64,000 bases of DNA from Butyrivibrio sp. XPD2002 (GCF_000423945.1 NZ_KE384116.1:1-64000), one strand, 5' to 3'. Shown: positions 33,615 through 42,853, counted from the first letter of the stretch. The notes: generated by a model not told the origin, from the letters alone. A program made the numbers and translations.

Positions 33615-34127
33615 ATGAGTTCATTAAAATATCATGCTGGAGATATTACAAAGCTGGCAGTTGATGCAATAGTTAATGCGGCTAACTCAAGTCTGTTGGG
33701 CGGTGGCGGAGTTGACGGATGCATTCACAGGGCAGCAGGTCCTGAGCTTCTAGCAGAGTGCAGAACTCTGAACGGATGAAGAACCGGTGAAGCTAAGATT
33801 ACGGCAGGGTACAAGCTTCCTGCGAAGCATGTCATTCACACCGTGGGTCCGATATATAGTGGTCGCGCTTCCGATGCGCAGGATCTTAGAAACTGCTACT
33901 GGAACAGCCTGGAGCTTGCGAAGGCAAATAATCTTCACAGCATAGCTTTTCCGGGAATTTCAACGGGAGTATACGGTTATCCCAAGAAGGATGCTGCAAA
34001 GATCGCGCTTGAAACAGTTAGTGAATGGCTTGAGGCTAATCCGGATTATGAGATGGAGATAACCATCGTCAATTTTTCAGAAGAGGATTATCTTATCTAT
34101 CAGACGGTTGCAGCCGAGCTGGGATGA
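33615..34127 (+). pseudogene. Macro domain protein (YmdB-like) with one in-frame TGA
   Basis: The frame from the ATG at 33615, preceded by GGAGGTGGG, to 34127 encodes a full 170-residue macro domain: [37 protein letters not shown], then LNG-stop-RTGEAKIT, HTVGP and PGISTGVYGYPKK. The only defect is TGA at 33777-33779, exactly where relatives such as E. coli YmdB have Cys (D-C-P-T-G). The family binds or de-acetylates O-acetyl-ADP-ribose. Either this is a very recent nonsense mutation (TGC or TGT to TGA), a sequencing error, or the codon is read through. No clear SECIS-like hairpin sits close behind the TGA. Confidence 0.8.
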
Positions 34128-34238
34128 GAAATCATCCGGAGTGTGGGGACTCCAATAGGGATGATGTGTGAATGTGTATGCTTGTGAGAGCATGCCGGAA
34201 TGTTGTTATGTATTAAGTTTGTAGAGGGAATGAAAAGT

Positions 34239-35168
34239 ATGGGATTAAATGGTTTGGTAATTGGATTTGTGGTTTTGATTTTGCTTACCGCTCTTCGCGG
34301 AAGGGACAGAGGACTGTACGGAATATTGTACGGCATTATGACCTGGGCGATGGTGATTATTCTTCTGCCGACAGCCACGGTGCGTGTATCCGATAAGCTT
34401 GGTGAGCATGAAGAGGTACGAGCTAAGGTTGAAGAGGCAGTTGATCCTTATGTGGACGTGATCGCAGTTGGATTTATCTCTGACAAGATCAGCGGTATGG
34501 TTGCGGAGTCGGGACTTCTTAATGATTCTCTTAAGGGTATTGAGGGAAGTGAAGAGCTGTTGAAGGAGTATGAGAAGATGGCTCTGGGCGAGGAGCTTGA
34601 TGCCGATAAGGTGAAGGATATGATCTTCGGTGAGGGTAGTGGTACGGGAACAGAGGCTCTTGGCGAGGAGCTAGATGCCGATAAGCTGAAGGATATGGTC
34701 TTTGGCGAGGGCAGCGGTACTGAGAAAGAGGCTTTCGGAGATGGTGATAAGCAAGACTCTGGAGAGGCCAGTGATGCTGAGAAGGGGGTTCTTGGCGAGG
34801 GTGATGGGGTTAAGTTGCCGTCTATTGTCAGGGATCAGGCTAAGGCTATCATTGTAGACTATGTAATTTATTTGATTTCAGTTGTCATCGGTTATATCTT
34901 AATTAAGCTACTGGCTGCCTTTGCAGGAATGTTCATCAAGAGCTTCCTGTCAGACCACAAGCGCTCCGACATCGATAACCTGGGAACCCTGTGGGGATTC
35001 GCCGAGGGTGTTCTCTATGTGTTTGTTGCACTTCTTCTTGTGTCAGCTGTGGCCCAGACCGGATTTGGCAAACTTATGGTGGCTATGGTCACCCAGAATA
35101 ATATATTGAAGTATATGTACGAGAATAATGTGCTGAGATTCGTGCTTGAGAATATGCCGAAGATTTGA
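34239..35168 (+). CDS. CvpA-like membrane protein with an internal tandem duplication
   Basis: The start is uncertain (ATG 34230 or 34239; GAGGG precedes both). The product of about 309 residues begins with two membrane segments (GLVIGFVVLILLTALRGRDRG... matches the CvpA opening) and ends with two more (YVIYLISVVIGYILIKLLAA; LYVFVALLLVSAVAQ). Between them is an acidic region with two consecutive 25-residue copies (ALGEELDADK-V/L-KDM-I/V-FGEGSG...), encoded by a 75-bp tandem duplication at 34581-34655 and 34656-34730. CvpA proteins are linked to envelope homeostasis. Confidence 0.75.
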   Translation: MGLNGLVIGFVVLILLTALRGRDRGLYGILYGIMTWAMVIILLPTATVRVSDKLGEHEEVRAKVEEAVDPYVDVIAVGFISDKISGMVAESGLLNDSLKGIEGSEELLKEYEKMALGEELDADKVKDMIFGEGSGTGTEALGEELDADKLKDMVFGEGSGTEKEAFGDGDKQDSGEASDAEKGVLGEGDGVKLPSIVRDQAKAIIVDYVIYLISVVIGYILIKLLAAFAGMFIKSFLSDHKRSDIDNLGTLWGFAEGVLYVFVALLLVSAVAQTGFGKLMVAMVTQNNILKYMYENNVLRFVLENMPKI

Positions 35169-35219
35169 GGCGGGATGTAATATTGGAATATTTGTCGGGA
35201 ATATTCGTTAGTAATGGTG

Positions 35220-35247
35220 AGCGGTAGCCGTAGGGCTGCCGCTTTTT
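35220..35247 (+). terminator. Rho-independent terminator after the CvpA-like gene
   Basis: AGCGGTAGCC (35220-35229) pairs with GGCTGCCGCT (35234-35243) over 10 positions, followed by TTTT. Confidence 0.88.
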
Positions 35248-35249
35248 AA

Positions 35250-35376
35250 GATATAGGAAATTTCTCCGAAATTCCTATATCATAAAAAGCGCTCCGCTAT
35301 GGATGCGCACTCGCGCGATAGGAATATGTTGCCTTCAGCAACCGCGCTCGGCGCGAGAATGTCGCAAGCGACATTC
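35250..35376. repeat. Cluster of perfect short hairpins
   Basis: In 127 bases there are several self-complementary units: GATATAGGAAATTTC-tcc-GAAATTCCTATATC (35250-35281, one bulged base), GCGC-actc-GCGC, GTTGC-cttca-GCAAC, CGCGC-tcg-GCGCG, and the perfect 9-bp GAATGTCGC-aa-GCGACATTC (35357-35376). No protein is encoded. It may be an intergenic palindromic-element cluster repeated elsewhere in the genome. Confidence 0.6.
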
Positions 35377-35837
35377 TTTCTTGTTGCTTTTTGTGTAGTG
35401 GAGGGATTTGTTGATGGGTAGGGGAATTGTTAGTGGGAGGGTTCATCCGGCAGGGACTATTTTGGTTGAACAGACGTAAATCAAGTTGAGATTATGAGGG
35501 AGCGTTCATCCGGTTGGGGTAATATTTGTGAAATAGGTGTAACGCTTGAATAAGAAAATTAACGGAATTACGTTTGCAGTACGCCGATACCTCTTTCAAC
35601 AAGATTTCTGACTGAAAAAAGTATGCGGGGGAGAAAAGCTAGAAGTGTGGGAAAGCTGATAGGGGATGAAAAGTTCAGTCAACCTTCCGGTAAGAAAGTA
35701 TTCCGGCGTAAAGGGGTTCAGAAATGTATTCTGTTATCCGTGAAGCGATACGTCAATAGAGCACAAAAGGGAGCAATAGACTGAAAAACACACCAATTTA
35801 TGGTATAAACATGTGGGGAAAAAATAATAGAGTTTCG
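35377..35837. other. Gene-free stretch upstream of the riboflavin promoter
   Basis: No coding frame is supported. The only internal repetition seen is two copies of GTTCATCCGG (near 35439-35455 and 35501-35515), each followed by an A/T-rich segment. The TTGACA of the rib promoter ends the stretch. Confidence 0.4.
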
Positions 35838-35866
35838 TTGACACAAGCGATTTAATGCTTTAAAAT
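35838..35866 (+). promoter_or_regulatory. Promoter of the riboflavin operon
   Basis: Consensus TTGACA (35838-35843) and TAAAAT (35861-35866) with a 17-base spacer place the start site about 10-15 bases before the FMN riboswitch. Confidence 0.82.
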
Positions 35867-35885
35867 TGCACTTAATTGAATAAGC

Positions 35886-35995
35886 TATCTTCAGGGCAGG
35901 GTGCGATTCCCTACCGGCGGTAAAGCCCGCGAGCCGAAAGGCATGATCCGGTGAGATTCCGGGGCCGACAGTATAGTCTGGATGGAAGAAGATGT
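35886..35995 (+). promoter_or_regulatory. FMN riboswitch (RFN element)
   Basis: The conserved RFN blocks are present in order: AGGGCAGGGTGCGATTCCC, TACCGGCGGTAAAGCCCGCG, GCC-n-GGCATGATCCGGTG, ATTCCGGGGCCGAC and AGTATAGTCTGGATGGAAG. The closing P1 stem is ATCTTC (35887-35892) with GAAGAT (35988-35993). FMN binding favours the downstream terminator and shuts off ribDEBAH. Confidence 0.97.
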
Positions 35996-36015
35996 GATAC
36001 TTTTTAGCATGTTTG

Positions 36016-36048
36016 TCCCTGAGAATATTTATGTTCTCAGGGATTTTT
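36016..36048 (+). terminator. Expression-platform terminator of the FMN riboswitch
   Basis: TCCCTGAGAA (36016-36025) pairs perfectly with TTCTCAGGGA (36034-36043), followed by five T. It lies 21 bases after the aptamer. Confidence 0.88.
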
Positions 36049-36122
36049 ATATCACCGGAAATTTTTGAAACGGCGGTGATGGGCTGGATGAATGCCCTAT
36101 AAATGCAGAGAGTAACGTGAAT

Positions 36123-36156
36123 GTCCTGAATAGTAATGTTCAGGACTTTTTCTTTT
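36123..36156 (+). terminator. Second terminator in the riboflavin leader
   Basis: GTCCTGAA (36123-36130) pairs with TTCAGGAC (36139-36146), followed by TTTTTCTTTT. It sits 75 bases beyond the first, so the rib leader carries tandem terminators before ribD. Confidence 0.82.
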
Positions 36157-36166
36157 GTTGCACAAG

Positions 36167-36278
36167 ACCGGCAAGCGAATGGATGCTTGCATACAAATTC
36201 ATTTGCCGGTTGTAAGAACATGGAGCACGAAGTGCGGAATGTTCGTGTGCGAAATCGAGTAGGAGTCAGGCTCGATTT
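36167..36278. repeat. Three hairpins in the ribD leader
   Basis: ACCGGCAA-n28-TTGCCGGT (36167-36210), the symmetric GAACAT-gga-GCAC-gaa-GTGC-gga-ATGTTC (36216-36244), and AAATCGAG-n11-CTCGATTT (36252-36278) follow one another. They have no T-runs, so they are not terminators. They resemble the hairpin cluster upstream of the rib promoter in style and may be related palindromic elements. Confidence 0.55.
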
Positions 36279-36388
36279 AGAAATACCTTCTGAAGGCTTA
36301 TAAAAGGAAAAGGTTCCGCTAGGGATTTTTATCCGGAAATAAAGCGGACAGCGGGGAGATATGCGAAGAAGTAAAGGGGAATGAAGGT

Positions 36389-37618
36389 ATGAACGATGAA
36401 ATGTATATGAGGCGGGCGCTGGAGCTGGCCGTCAAGGGGCGGGGGTACACGAATCCGAATCCCATGGTGGGTGCGGTGATTGTGAAAGATGGAAGAATAA
36501 TCGGCGAGGGCTACCATGAAAAGTACGGGCAGCTTCATGCTGAGAGGAATGCGCTGAAGAACTGCACCGAGAGTGCGGAGGGCGCCACGATATATGTGAC
36601 CTTGGAGCCGTGCTGTCATTACGGGAAAACTCCTCCCTGCACCGAGGCCATCATAGAGAGCGGAATTAAAAGAGTTGTTGTGGGGATGCTGGACGTAAAT
36701 CCTGTGGTTGCAGGCAATGGGGTGCGAATCCTGGAGGAACACGGAATCGAAGTAACCGTGGGAGTCTTGGAGGAGGAATGCCGAAAACTGAACAAGATTT
36801 TTATTAAATATATTTCTGAAAAAATCCCTTTTGTAACAATGAAATATGCCATGACATCCGATGGGAAAATTGCGACGGTGACCGGCCAGTCAAAGTGGAT
36901 AACCGGCACAAGTTCCAGGGAAAATGTGCATAGAACAAGACACACCATGATGGGCATCATGGTGGGAGTCGGGACAGTGATAGTAGATGATCCCATGCTG
37001 GATGTGAGATTGTCGGAGTTTGCAGAAGGAAGTACCTCAATAGATAGTGCATCAAAAGAAAAGGGGAACATTTGCGACAGGGAATCCAGAGAACCCATGA
37101 ACCCCATAAGAATCATCTGTGACAGCAATCTGTGCACACCGCCCGATGCAAGAGTGGTGCGTACTGCAAAGGATATCAGAACCATAATCGCTACGGTTTC
37201 CGATGATGCTGAAAAGATAAAAATGTTTGAGGACAAGGGCTGTGAGGTTGTAAAGGTTGATGCTTTTAACGGAAAGGTTGATCTTAAAAAGCTCATGATA
37301 ATACTTGGCGAAATAGGTATAGACAGCATTCTTCTTGAAGGCGGTGGAGAGCTGAATTTCAGTGCCATGAAGGCGCAGATAGTTGATGAGGTTCAGATTT
37401 ACATGGCGCCAAAGATTTTCGGAGGGTGCGCGAAGTCACCGGTTGGAGGTAGAGGAATCGAGAACATTGATGAGGCTGTGAAGCTTAACCCCATTAAGGT
37501 GGAAATGTTTGACGGTGATATTTTCATAGAGAATGAGGTGATCTATGGGGATGAAGCCATGAACATTAGCGGTGGTGAATTGCAGCCAGGAATGGAGGCG
37601 CTATGTTTACAGGCATAA
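36389..37618 (+). CDS. ribD: Riboflavin biosynthesis protein RibD (deaminase-reductase)
   Basis: The 409-residue protein is the usual bifunctional enzyme. The N-terminal deaminase has the zinc motifs LHAERNAL and EPCCHYGKTPPC (about residues 50-83). The C-terminal NADPH reductase has MTSDGKIA, GVGTVIVDDPMLDVR and LLEGGGELNFS. It turns the GTP-cyclohydrolase product into 5-amino-6-ribitylamino-uracil phosphate. It is the first gene after the riboswitch, and its 3' end overlaps ribE by 16 bases. It is somewhat long (usual 360-370), with an inserted polar loop near residues 205-240. Confidence 0.96.
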   Translation: MNDEMYMRRALELAVKGRGYTNPNPMVGAVIVKDGRIIGEGYHEKYGQLHAERNALKNCTESAEGATIYVTLEPCCHYGKTPPCTEAIIESGIKRVVVGMLDVNPVVAGNGVRILEEHGIEVTVGVLEEECRKLNKIFIKYISEKIPFVTMKYAMTSDGKIATVTGQSKWITGTSSRENVHRTRHTMMGIMVGVGTVIVDDPMLDVRLSEFAEGSTSIDSASKEKGNICDRESREPMNPIRIICDSNLCTPPDARVVRTAKDIRTIIATVSDDAEKIKMFEDKGCEVVKVDAFNGKVDLKKLMIILGEIGIDSILLEGGGELNFSAMKAQIVDEVQIYMAPKIFGGCAKSPVGGRGIENIDEAVKLNPIKVEMFDGDIFIENEVIYGDEAMNISGGELQPGMEALCLQA

Positions 37619-38238
37619 TTGAGGAGATAGGAAAAGTGCAGTCCCTTAAAAGGGACAGTAAAGAGAGCCGCCTGGTGATAGGAGCAACGAAGGTTCTTGA
37701 GGATGTTCATATAGGTGACAGCATCGCTGTGAATGGGGTGTGCCTTACGGTTGTCAGCTTTTCATCAGGGGGGTTCACAGTTGATGTGATGAATGAGACC
37801 TTTATGAGGTCCAGCCTTGGGCAGCTTCGAATAGGCGAGGAGGTTAATCTGGAGAGAGCCATGGCTGCAAATGGCAGGTTTGGCGGCCATATCGTCAGCG
37901 GTCACATCGACGGCACCGGGAGAATAAAGTCAGTGTTCGATGATGGCAATGCGAAGTGGTACGAGATCGGCGTAGGCTCAGAGCTCCTTGAGGGAATCGT
38001 GATGAAGGGCTCTGTTGCGATTGACGGAATCAGCCTCACGGTTGCCAGGGTGACTACTTCGAGCTTTGCGGTTTCGATTATTCCGCACACGCTTGATGCC
38101 ACGATCCTAAGGGGGAAAAGGGCAGGCCAGGTTGTAAACATCGAGACCGACATGATCGGAAAATATATAAAAAAGTTTGTGAAGGATGATAAGGGAAGGG
38201 AGAGCGTTTATGAAAAGATTAGTCGAGGAAGCTATTGA
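37603..38238 (+). CDS. ribE: Riboflavin synthase, alpha subunit
   Basis: The 211-residue protein has the two lumazine-binding repeats: [19 protein letters not shown] and NFE-like [11 protein letters not shown] in the first, [24 protein letters not shown] and [11 protein letters not shown] in the second. It dismutates two 6,7-dimethyl-8-ribityllumazines into riboflavin. The last residues overlap the ribBA start by 29 bases. Its length is normal. Confidence 0.95.
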   Translation: MFTGIIEEIGKVQSLKRDSKESRLVIGATKVLEDVHIGDSIAVNGVCLTVVSFSSGGFTVDVMNETFMRSSLGQLRIGEEVNLERAMAANGRFGGHIVSGHIDGTGRIKSVFDDGNAKWYEIGVGSELLEGIVMKGSVAIDGISLTVARVTTSSFAVSIIPHTLDATILRGKRAGQVVNIETDMIGKYIKKFVKDDKGRESVYEKISRGSY

Positions 38239-39403
38239 AGAGCTGAAAAGGGGTAAGCTGATCCTCGTCGTGGATGATGAGGACAGGGAAAACGAGGGGG
38301 ATCTTATTTGTGCAGCGGAGTTTGCGACAACGGAAAATGTGAACTTCATGGCGAGCAAGGCGAAGGGACTTATCTGCATGCCTATGAGCAGTGAATATGC
38401 TGAGAGGCTGCAGTTTTATCCTATGACAAAGGTGAACACCGACAACCATGAGACTGCGTTTACAGTATCTATCGATCATAAGGATACCACCACTGGAATC
38501 TCAGCGAAGGAGCGTGGCCTGACTGCAAGAATGGTGGTTTCGGAAGATGCCACTGCTGCGGATTTTAGAAGACCGGGGCACATGTTTCCGCTTGTTGCAA
38601 AGGAAGGCGGAGTGCTGGTAAGGGGCGGTCACACCGAGGCGACAGTTGATCTTATGAGGCTTGCAGGCCTTAAGGAGTGCGGACTCTGTTGTGAGATCAT
38701 GGCAGAGAACGGCTCCATGATGAGACGAAAAGAGCTTGAGAAATTCGCTTCTGAAAATGATCTCGTGATGATCACAATTGAGGAGCTCAAGGAATACCGC
38801 AAGATTTTTGACACTATAGTTGAGTGTTCTTCAATTGCGAAGATGCCCACAAAGTACGGTGAATTCATGGCTCACTGCTATGTAAACAAGATCACCGGTG
38901 AGCACCATGTGGCACTTGTTAAGGGCGACATCGGGGATGGCGAGGATGTGCTTTGCAGAGTTCATTCTGAGTGCCTCACAGGAGATGTGTTTGGTTCCAT
39001 GAGATGCGACTGCGGTCAGCAGCTTGAGGCAGCCATGAAGATGATCGAGGAAGAGGGCAGAGGAATTCTTCTATACATGAGGCAGGAAGGAAGAGGCATC
39101 GGTCTTGTGAATAAGCTGAAGGCATACAAGCTTCAGGAGGAAGGAATGGATACTCTTGATGCCAACATCGCTTTGGGATTCCCCGGAGACCTCAGAGAGT
39201 ACTACGTGGGAGCCCAGATTTTAAGGGAGATTGGAGTGAAGTCACTTAATTTACTGACCAATAATCCGGACAAGGTGTATCAGCTTAAGGACTACGGGAT
39301 CTCCATAAATAAGAGAGTGCCTATCGAAATAGAGGCCAATGTGTTTGACCTGTTTTACCTTCAGACAAAGAGAGCCAGAATGGGGCATCTCTTGAGAGTG
39401 TGA
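38210..39403 (+). CDS. ribBA: RibBA: DHBP synthase / GTP cyclohydrolase II
   Basis: The ATG at 38210, within the end of ribE, follows GGGAGAGCG; a longer frame from 38186 is less likely. The N-terminal half (residues about 1-200) is 3,4-dihydroxy-2-butanone-4-phosphate synthase ([35 protein letters not shown]). The C-terminal half is GTP cyclohydrolase II ([22 protein letters not shown] zinc site, RQEGRGIGL). The 397-residue protein supplies both entry reactions of riboflavin synthesis. Confidence 0.96.
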   Translation: MKRLVEEAIEELKRGKLILVVDDEDRENEGDLICAAEFATTENVNFMASKAKGLICMPMSSEYAERLQFYPMTKVNTDNHETAFTVSIDHKDTTTGISAKERGLTARMVVSEDATAADFRRPGHMFPLVAKEGGVLVRGGHTEATVDLMRLAGLKECGLCCEIMAENGSMMRRKELEKFASENDLVMITIEELKEYRKIFDTIVECSSIAKMPTKYGEFMAHCYVNKITGEHHVALVKGDIGDGEDVLCRVHSECLTGDVFGSMRCDCGQQLEAAMKMIEEEGRGILLYMRQEGRGIGLVNKLKAYKLQEEGMDTLDANIALGFPGDLREYYVGAQILREIGVKSLNLLTNNPDKVYQLKDYGISINKRVPIEIEANVFDLFYLQTKRARMGHLLRV

Positions 39404-39501
39404 TGGGGCAATTTTCATAAAGAAAAGATATGGGCGAAGCCCGAAATAAAAGGCATAAAAAATAAATTCAAAATAAAAAAACAACAGGAGGAGTTTTAAT
39501 C

Positions 39502-39969
39502 ATGAAAACATTCGAAGGAAAGTTAGTATCAGAGGGAATCAAGGTGGGAATTGTTGCTGCAAGGTTCAACGAGTTCATCACTTCAAAGCTTCTTGGAGGC
39601 GCAGTGGACGCACTCACAAGAGAGAACGTTAATGAGGATGATATAGATGTGGCCTGGGTTCCCGGCGCTTTTGAGATTCCGCTGGTGGCATCAAAAATGG
39701 CAAAGAGCGGAAAGTATGATGCAATCATCTGCCTTGGAGCAGTTATCCGTGGTTCAACCTCACATTACGATTATGTATGCGCTGAGGTGTCAAAGGGAAT
39801 CGCGCAGGTCAGCTTAAATGAAGGACTTCCCGTGATGTTCGGCGTTCTTACAACTGACACGATCGAGCAGGCAATCGAGCGCGCAGGCACAAAGGCAGGT
39901 AACAAGGGCTTTGAGTGTGGTCAGGGTGCTATCGAGATGGTGAACGTCATCAGACAGATCGGAGCCTGA
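39502..39969 (+). CDS. ribH: 6,7-dimethyl-8-ribityllumazine synthase
   Basis: The 155-residue protein has the family motifs [42 protein letters not shown] and [17 protein letters not shown]. It joins the RibBA and RibD products. GGAGGAG precedes the start. It ends the rib operon. A small GGGC-gaa-GCCC hairpin lies in the 98-base gap before it. Confidence 0.97.
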   Translation: MKTFEGKLVSEGIKVGIVAARFNEFITSKLLGGAVDALTRENVNEDDIDVAWVPGAFEIPLVASKMAKSGKYDAIICLGAVIRGSTSHYDYVCAEVSKGIAQVSLNEGLPVMFGVLTTDTIEQAIERAGTKAGNKGFECGQGAIEMVNVIRQIGA

Positions 39970-40054
39970 GAATATTTAGAGGGAATTATGCATCCTGCTA
40001 TGGCGAAGGAGCAGCGCTGGACTTATAATTACATAAAAGAAAGGAAGGTTACTT

Positions 40055-40225
40055 ATGGAAACTTGGTTTTATGTAGTAGAAAGCATCGAAGGTGATTACG
40101 CAAATTTGCGTAGAACCGATATTGAATCTGATGATCTTAAGCTCGTAGCGCGTGCTCTTTTACCTGAGGGGATTGCAGAGGGAACGCAGCTGAAGTATGA
40201 GCTCATGCAGTATACGATCGTGTAA
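40055..40225 (+). CDS. Small hypothetical protein (56 residues)
   Basis: The ATG at 40055 follows AAGGAAGG. The peptide (METWFYVVESIEGDYANLRR..., ending YELMQYTIV) is acidic and beta-like at both ends. It resembles small orphan proteins of Lachnospiraceae in style, but I cannot name a family. A TATAAT at 40025-40030 may be its -10 element. Confidence 0.55.
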   Translation: METWFYVVESIEGDYANLRRTDIESDDLKLVARALLPEGIAEGTQLKYELMQYTIV

Positions 40226-40260
40226 AAAGTGCCTATAAAAGTTTACTTGGAGGAGAGGCT

Positions 40261-42000
40261 ATGAAAATGCTTTGGAGGCTCAGCCGGGAGGCAATCCGGT
40301 ATAGAACACTGTATGTTATTGCGATTTTATCTACACTGATGCTCACGGCGGTGAACCTTATTGCGCCAAAGCTGCTCTCGTCCATGACTGGAATTGTGGA
40401 AAGAGGCGTTGATGATGCGGGACTTCGGAAAATCGGCGTTCTGACAGCAGGTCTTGTGGTGCTGTATCTTTTGCGTATCCTTTTCAGATTCCTTAGTAAT
40501 TACCTGGCACACAAGGCGGCGTGGTACCTGGTTGGAGACATGCGAACCAAGGTCTATGACAAGGTCGAGCGCATGCATCTGGGATTTTTCCACGACAAGC
40601 AGACAGGTGACCTCATGAGCCGCGTGGTCAATGACACCAGGGATTTCGAGCTTCTCTACGCTCACATCATCCCCGAGACCATCACCAACATCGTGACCTT
40701 CGTTGGTGTTCTTGTGGTGCTTCTTACCATCAATTTCAAGCTGGCGCTTATCACCTGCATGCCTATTCCGCTTATTCTTCTGTCAGGTGTTATCTTCTCA
40801 AAAAAGGTCCGCCCGTACTTCAGAGCTTCTCAGAAAAAGATGGGCGAGCTTAACGGAAAGCTTCAAGACAACTTTTCAGGTATTCAGGAAATCCAGTCCT
40901 TCGGCCGTGAGGAATACGAGTCGGGAAAAGTGGATGTTCAGAACTTTGAGCACATCCGCGCAATGCTCCAGGCCCTTAAATTAAGCGGCATTTTTCATCC
41001 ATCTGTGGAATTCATATCGTCCCTCGGGACCATCCTCGTGGTGGGCTTTGGCGGATATCTGGCCTATCAGGGCGGCATCGACGTGGAGGACATCGTGGCG
41101 TTCCTTCTGTATCTTAGTCTGTTCTACGGCCCCATTACCGGCATGGCGAATCTTCTTGAAAATATGCAGCAGTCCATGGCAGGCGCAGAGCGCGTTCTGG
41201 CTGTTCTTGATACTCCCTGTGAGATTCAGGATAAGCCCGGTGCAAGGGATATCAGGGATGTTAGCGGCGACATACAATTTGAGCACGTGAGCTTTTCATA
41301 CGGTGACGACATACCGGTTCTGAAGGACGTATCCTTCCATTGTGAGCCGGGAAAAATGCTGGCGCTTGTTGGTCCCACAGGTGTAGGAAAAACAACACTT
41401 ATGCAGCTTATCTCAAGATTCTATGAACCCACTTCGGGTAAGATTCTTATTGACGGAAATGATATTCAGGATGTGACCCTTGAAAGTCTGAGGCGGAACA
41501 TTTCTCCTGTTTTGCAGGATACGTTTCTCTTTAACGGAACAATCGCTGAGAATATCGGCTATGCGGTGCCGGAGGCTTCTCTCGATGAGATCATGGAGGC
41601 TGCAAAGGCTGCGGATATTCACGATAGCATCATGCTGATGCCCCAGGGGTATGACACCCAGGTGGGTGAGCGTGGTCTTCGCTTGTCAGGCGGTCAGAAG
41701 CAGCGCGTGGCTATAGCAAGGGCTATTCTTAGAAAGTCACCTATTATCATTTTGGATGAAGCGACTGCGTCCGTGGACGTTGAGACAGAGAGACAGATTC
41801 AGAAGTCTATCAGCGGTATCGCAGGAAAGCACACTATTATCGCAATTGCCCACAGACTTTCTACCATTCGCAATGCGGATAAGATTCTCGTTATCGAGGA
41901 TGGCTCCATTGTGGAGGAGGGTACACATGATGAGCTTGTGGCGCTGGGCGGTAGCTATGCAAGGATGAATAAGATCCAGACAAGTGGTATCAGTGCGTAA
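40261..42000 (+). CDS. ABC exporter, fused membrane and ATPase domains (MsbA/LmrA-like)
   Basis: The 579-residue half-transporter has six membrane helices in residues 1-310, with the type IV exporter coupling segment FFHDKQTGDLMSRVVND, and an ATPase domain with Walker A GPTGVGKT, signature LSGGQKQR, Walker B IIILDEATASVD and switch AIAHRLSTI. It should work as a homodimer exporting lipids, drugs or peptides. GGAGGAGAGG precedes the start. The next gene is a TetR regulator, 80 bases on. Confidence 0.93.
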   Translation: MKMLWRLSREAIRYRTLYVIAILSTLMLTAVNLIAPKLLSSMTGIVERGVDDAGLRKIGVLTAGLVVLYLLRILFRFLSNYLAHKAAWYLVGDMRTKVYDKVERMHLGFFHDKQTGDLMSRVVNDTRDFELLYAHIIPETITNIVTFVGVLVVLLTINFKLALITCMPIPLILLSGVIFSKKVRPYFRASQKKMGELNGKLQDNFSGIQEIQSFGREEYESGKVDVQNFEHIRAMLQALKLSGIFHPSVEFISSLGTILVVGFGGYLAYQGGIDVEDIVAFLLYLSLFYGPITGMANLLENMQQSMAGAERVLAVLDTPCEIQDKPGARDIRDVSGDIQFEHVSFSYGDDIPVLKDVSFHCEPGKMLALVGPTGVGKTTLMQLISRFYEPTSGKILIDGNDIQDVTLESLRRNISPVLQDTFLFNGTIAENIGYAVPEASLDEIMEAAKAADIHDSIMLMPQGYDTQVGERGLRLSGGQKQRVAIARAILRKSPIIILDEATASVDVETERQIQKSISGIAGKHTIIAIAHRLSTIRNADKILVIEDGSIVEEGTHDELVALGGSYARMNKIQTSGISA

Positions 42001-42010
42001 AAGTGTTGTG

Positions 42011-42063
42011 TTGACAAAATAGAATAAATGGATTATATTGACTATAAAGTAAAATGTAGTCAA
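42011..42063 (+). promoter_or_regulatory. tetR-gene promoter with its operator
   Basis: TTGACA (42011-42016) and TATATT (42034-42039) are spaced by 17 bases. Overlapping the -10 and start site is the perfect inverted repeat TTGACTA-n12-TAGTCAA (42038-42063). The same architecture recurs in front of the ABC operon at 42809. Confidence 0.75.
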
Positions 42064-42080
42064 AAAGGATGTGAATAGAT

Positions 42081-42671
42081 TTGCCTAAGAGTTATTCGAA
42101 TCAGGAAAGGGAATATATCGTAAAACGCCTTAAGGAAGAGGCGGTGAAGTGCCTGTCACAGTATGGAGTTCGCCGCACCACAGTAGATGAGCTTGTAAAG
42201 CGCGTGGGTATTCCCAAGGGTACCTTTTACCTGTTTTATAAATCTAAAGAGCTGCTATTATTTGAGGTAATTCAGGAGCAGCACGATGCGATCAATAACG
42301 ACCTGGCTGCTGCACTTTCTGTTATTTCAAGGAAGGCCATTACAGCAGATACTCTGACAGACCTGATTTTTGATTTCTTTAAGAAGACAGAGGAGATGCC
42401 GATACTTAAGCTTCTTGATACCGATGAGGTGGAGCTCCTTGTGAGAAAGCTTCCCAAGGAAGTGGTGGAGACACATCTTCAGGATGATACAGATACCATA
42501 GGCCAGATGCTTTCCATGTTCCCGGTGAAAAAGGATGTGGACGTAAAGGCGATCAGTGCAGCGTTTCATGCTATATATTTTGCAACGTTGCATAAAGCAG
42601 ATATCGGAGAAGACAGCTATGATGAGGCCTTGAAGATACTGATACGCGGAGTGGTGAGTCAGCTGATGTGA
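42081..42671 (+). CDS. TetR-family transcriptional regulator
   Basis: The only suitable start is TTG at 42081, behind AAAGGATGTG. The 196-residue protein has a TetR HTH (VRRTTVDELVKRVGIPKGTFYLFYKSKELLL, residues about 26-56, shown in part) and a helical ligand-binding region. It lies between two transport systems, and a matching inverted repeat precedes itself and the three-gene ABC operon, so it is probably their repressor, released by the exported compound. Confidence 0.9.
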   Translation: MPKSYSNQEREYIVKRLKEEAVKCLSQYGVRRTTVDELVKRVGIPKGTFYLFYKSKELLLFEVIQEQHDAINNDLAAALSVISRKAITADTLTDLIFDFFKKTEEMPILKLLDTDEVELLVRKLPKEVVETHLQDDTDTIGQMLSMFPVKKDVDVKAISAAFHAIYFATLHKADIGEDSYDEALKILIRGVVSQLM

Positions 42672-42808
42672 TTAGTTTAATGATCAGGAAGAGATAGTTA
42701 AGATTAGAGGATATTGTAATTAAAAATATGTAGTCCGTTGGATGAAGTATTTTGATGATATGAACATAATGAGTCCGGTGAAAAGCCGGACTTTAAACAA
42801 ATCTTTAA

Positions 42809-42834
42809 TTGACTAAATATTTACATATAGACAA
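42809..42834 (+). promoter_or_regulatory. Second TetR operator, in front of the ABC operon
   Basis: TTGACTA-n12-TAGACAA matches the operator at 42038-42063 in both arms (one mismatch) and in the 12-base spacing. It ends 20 bases before the ATPase gene. Confidence 0.65.
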
Positions 42835-42853
42835 ATGGATATGAGGAGACGAT

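Noticed and set aside
33777..33779. Selenocysteine codon in the macro-domain gene
   Set aside because: The Cys position is suggestive, but no SECIS-like hairpin lies at the right distance and no sel genes are in the window; kept only as an open question.
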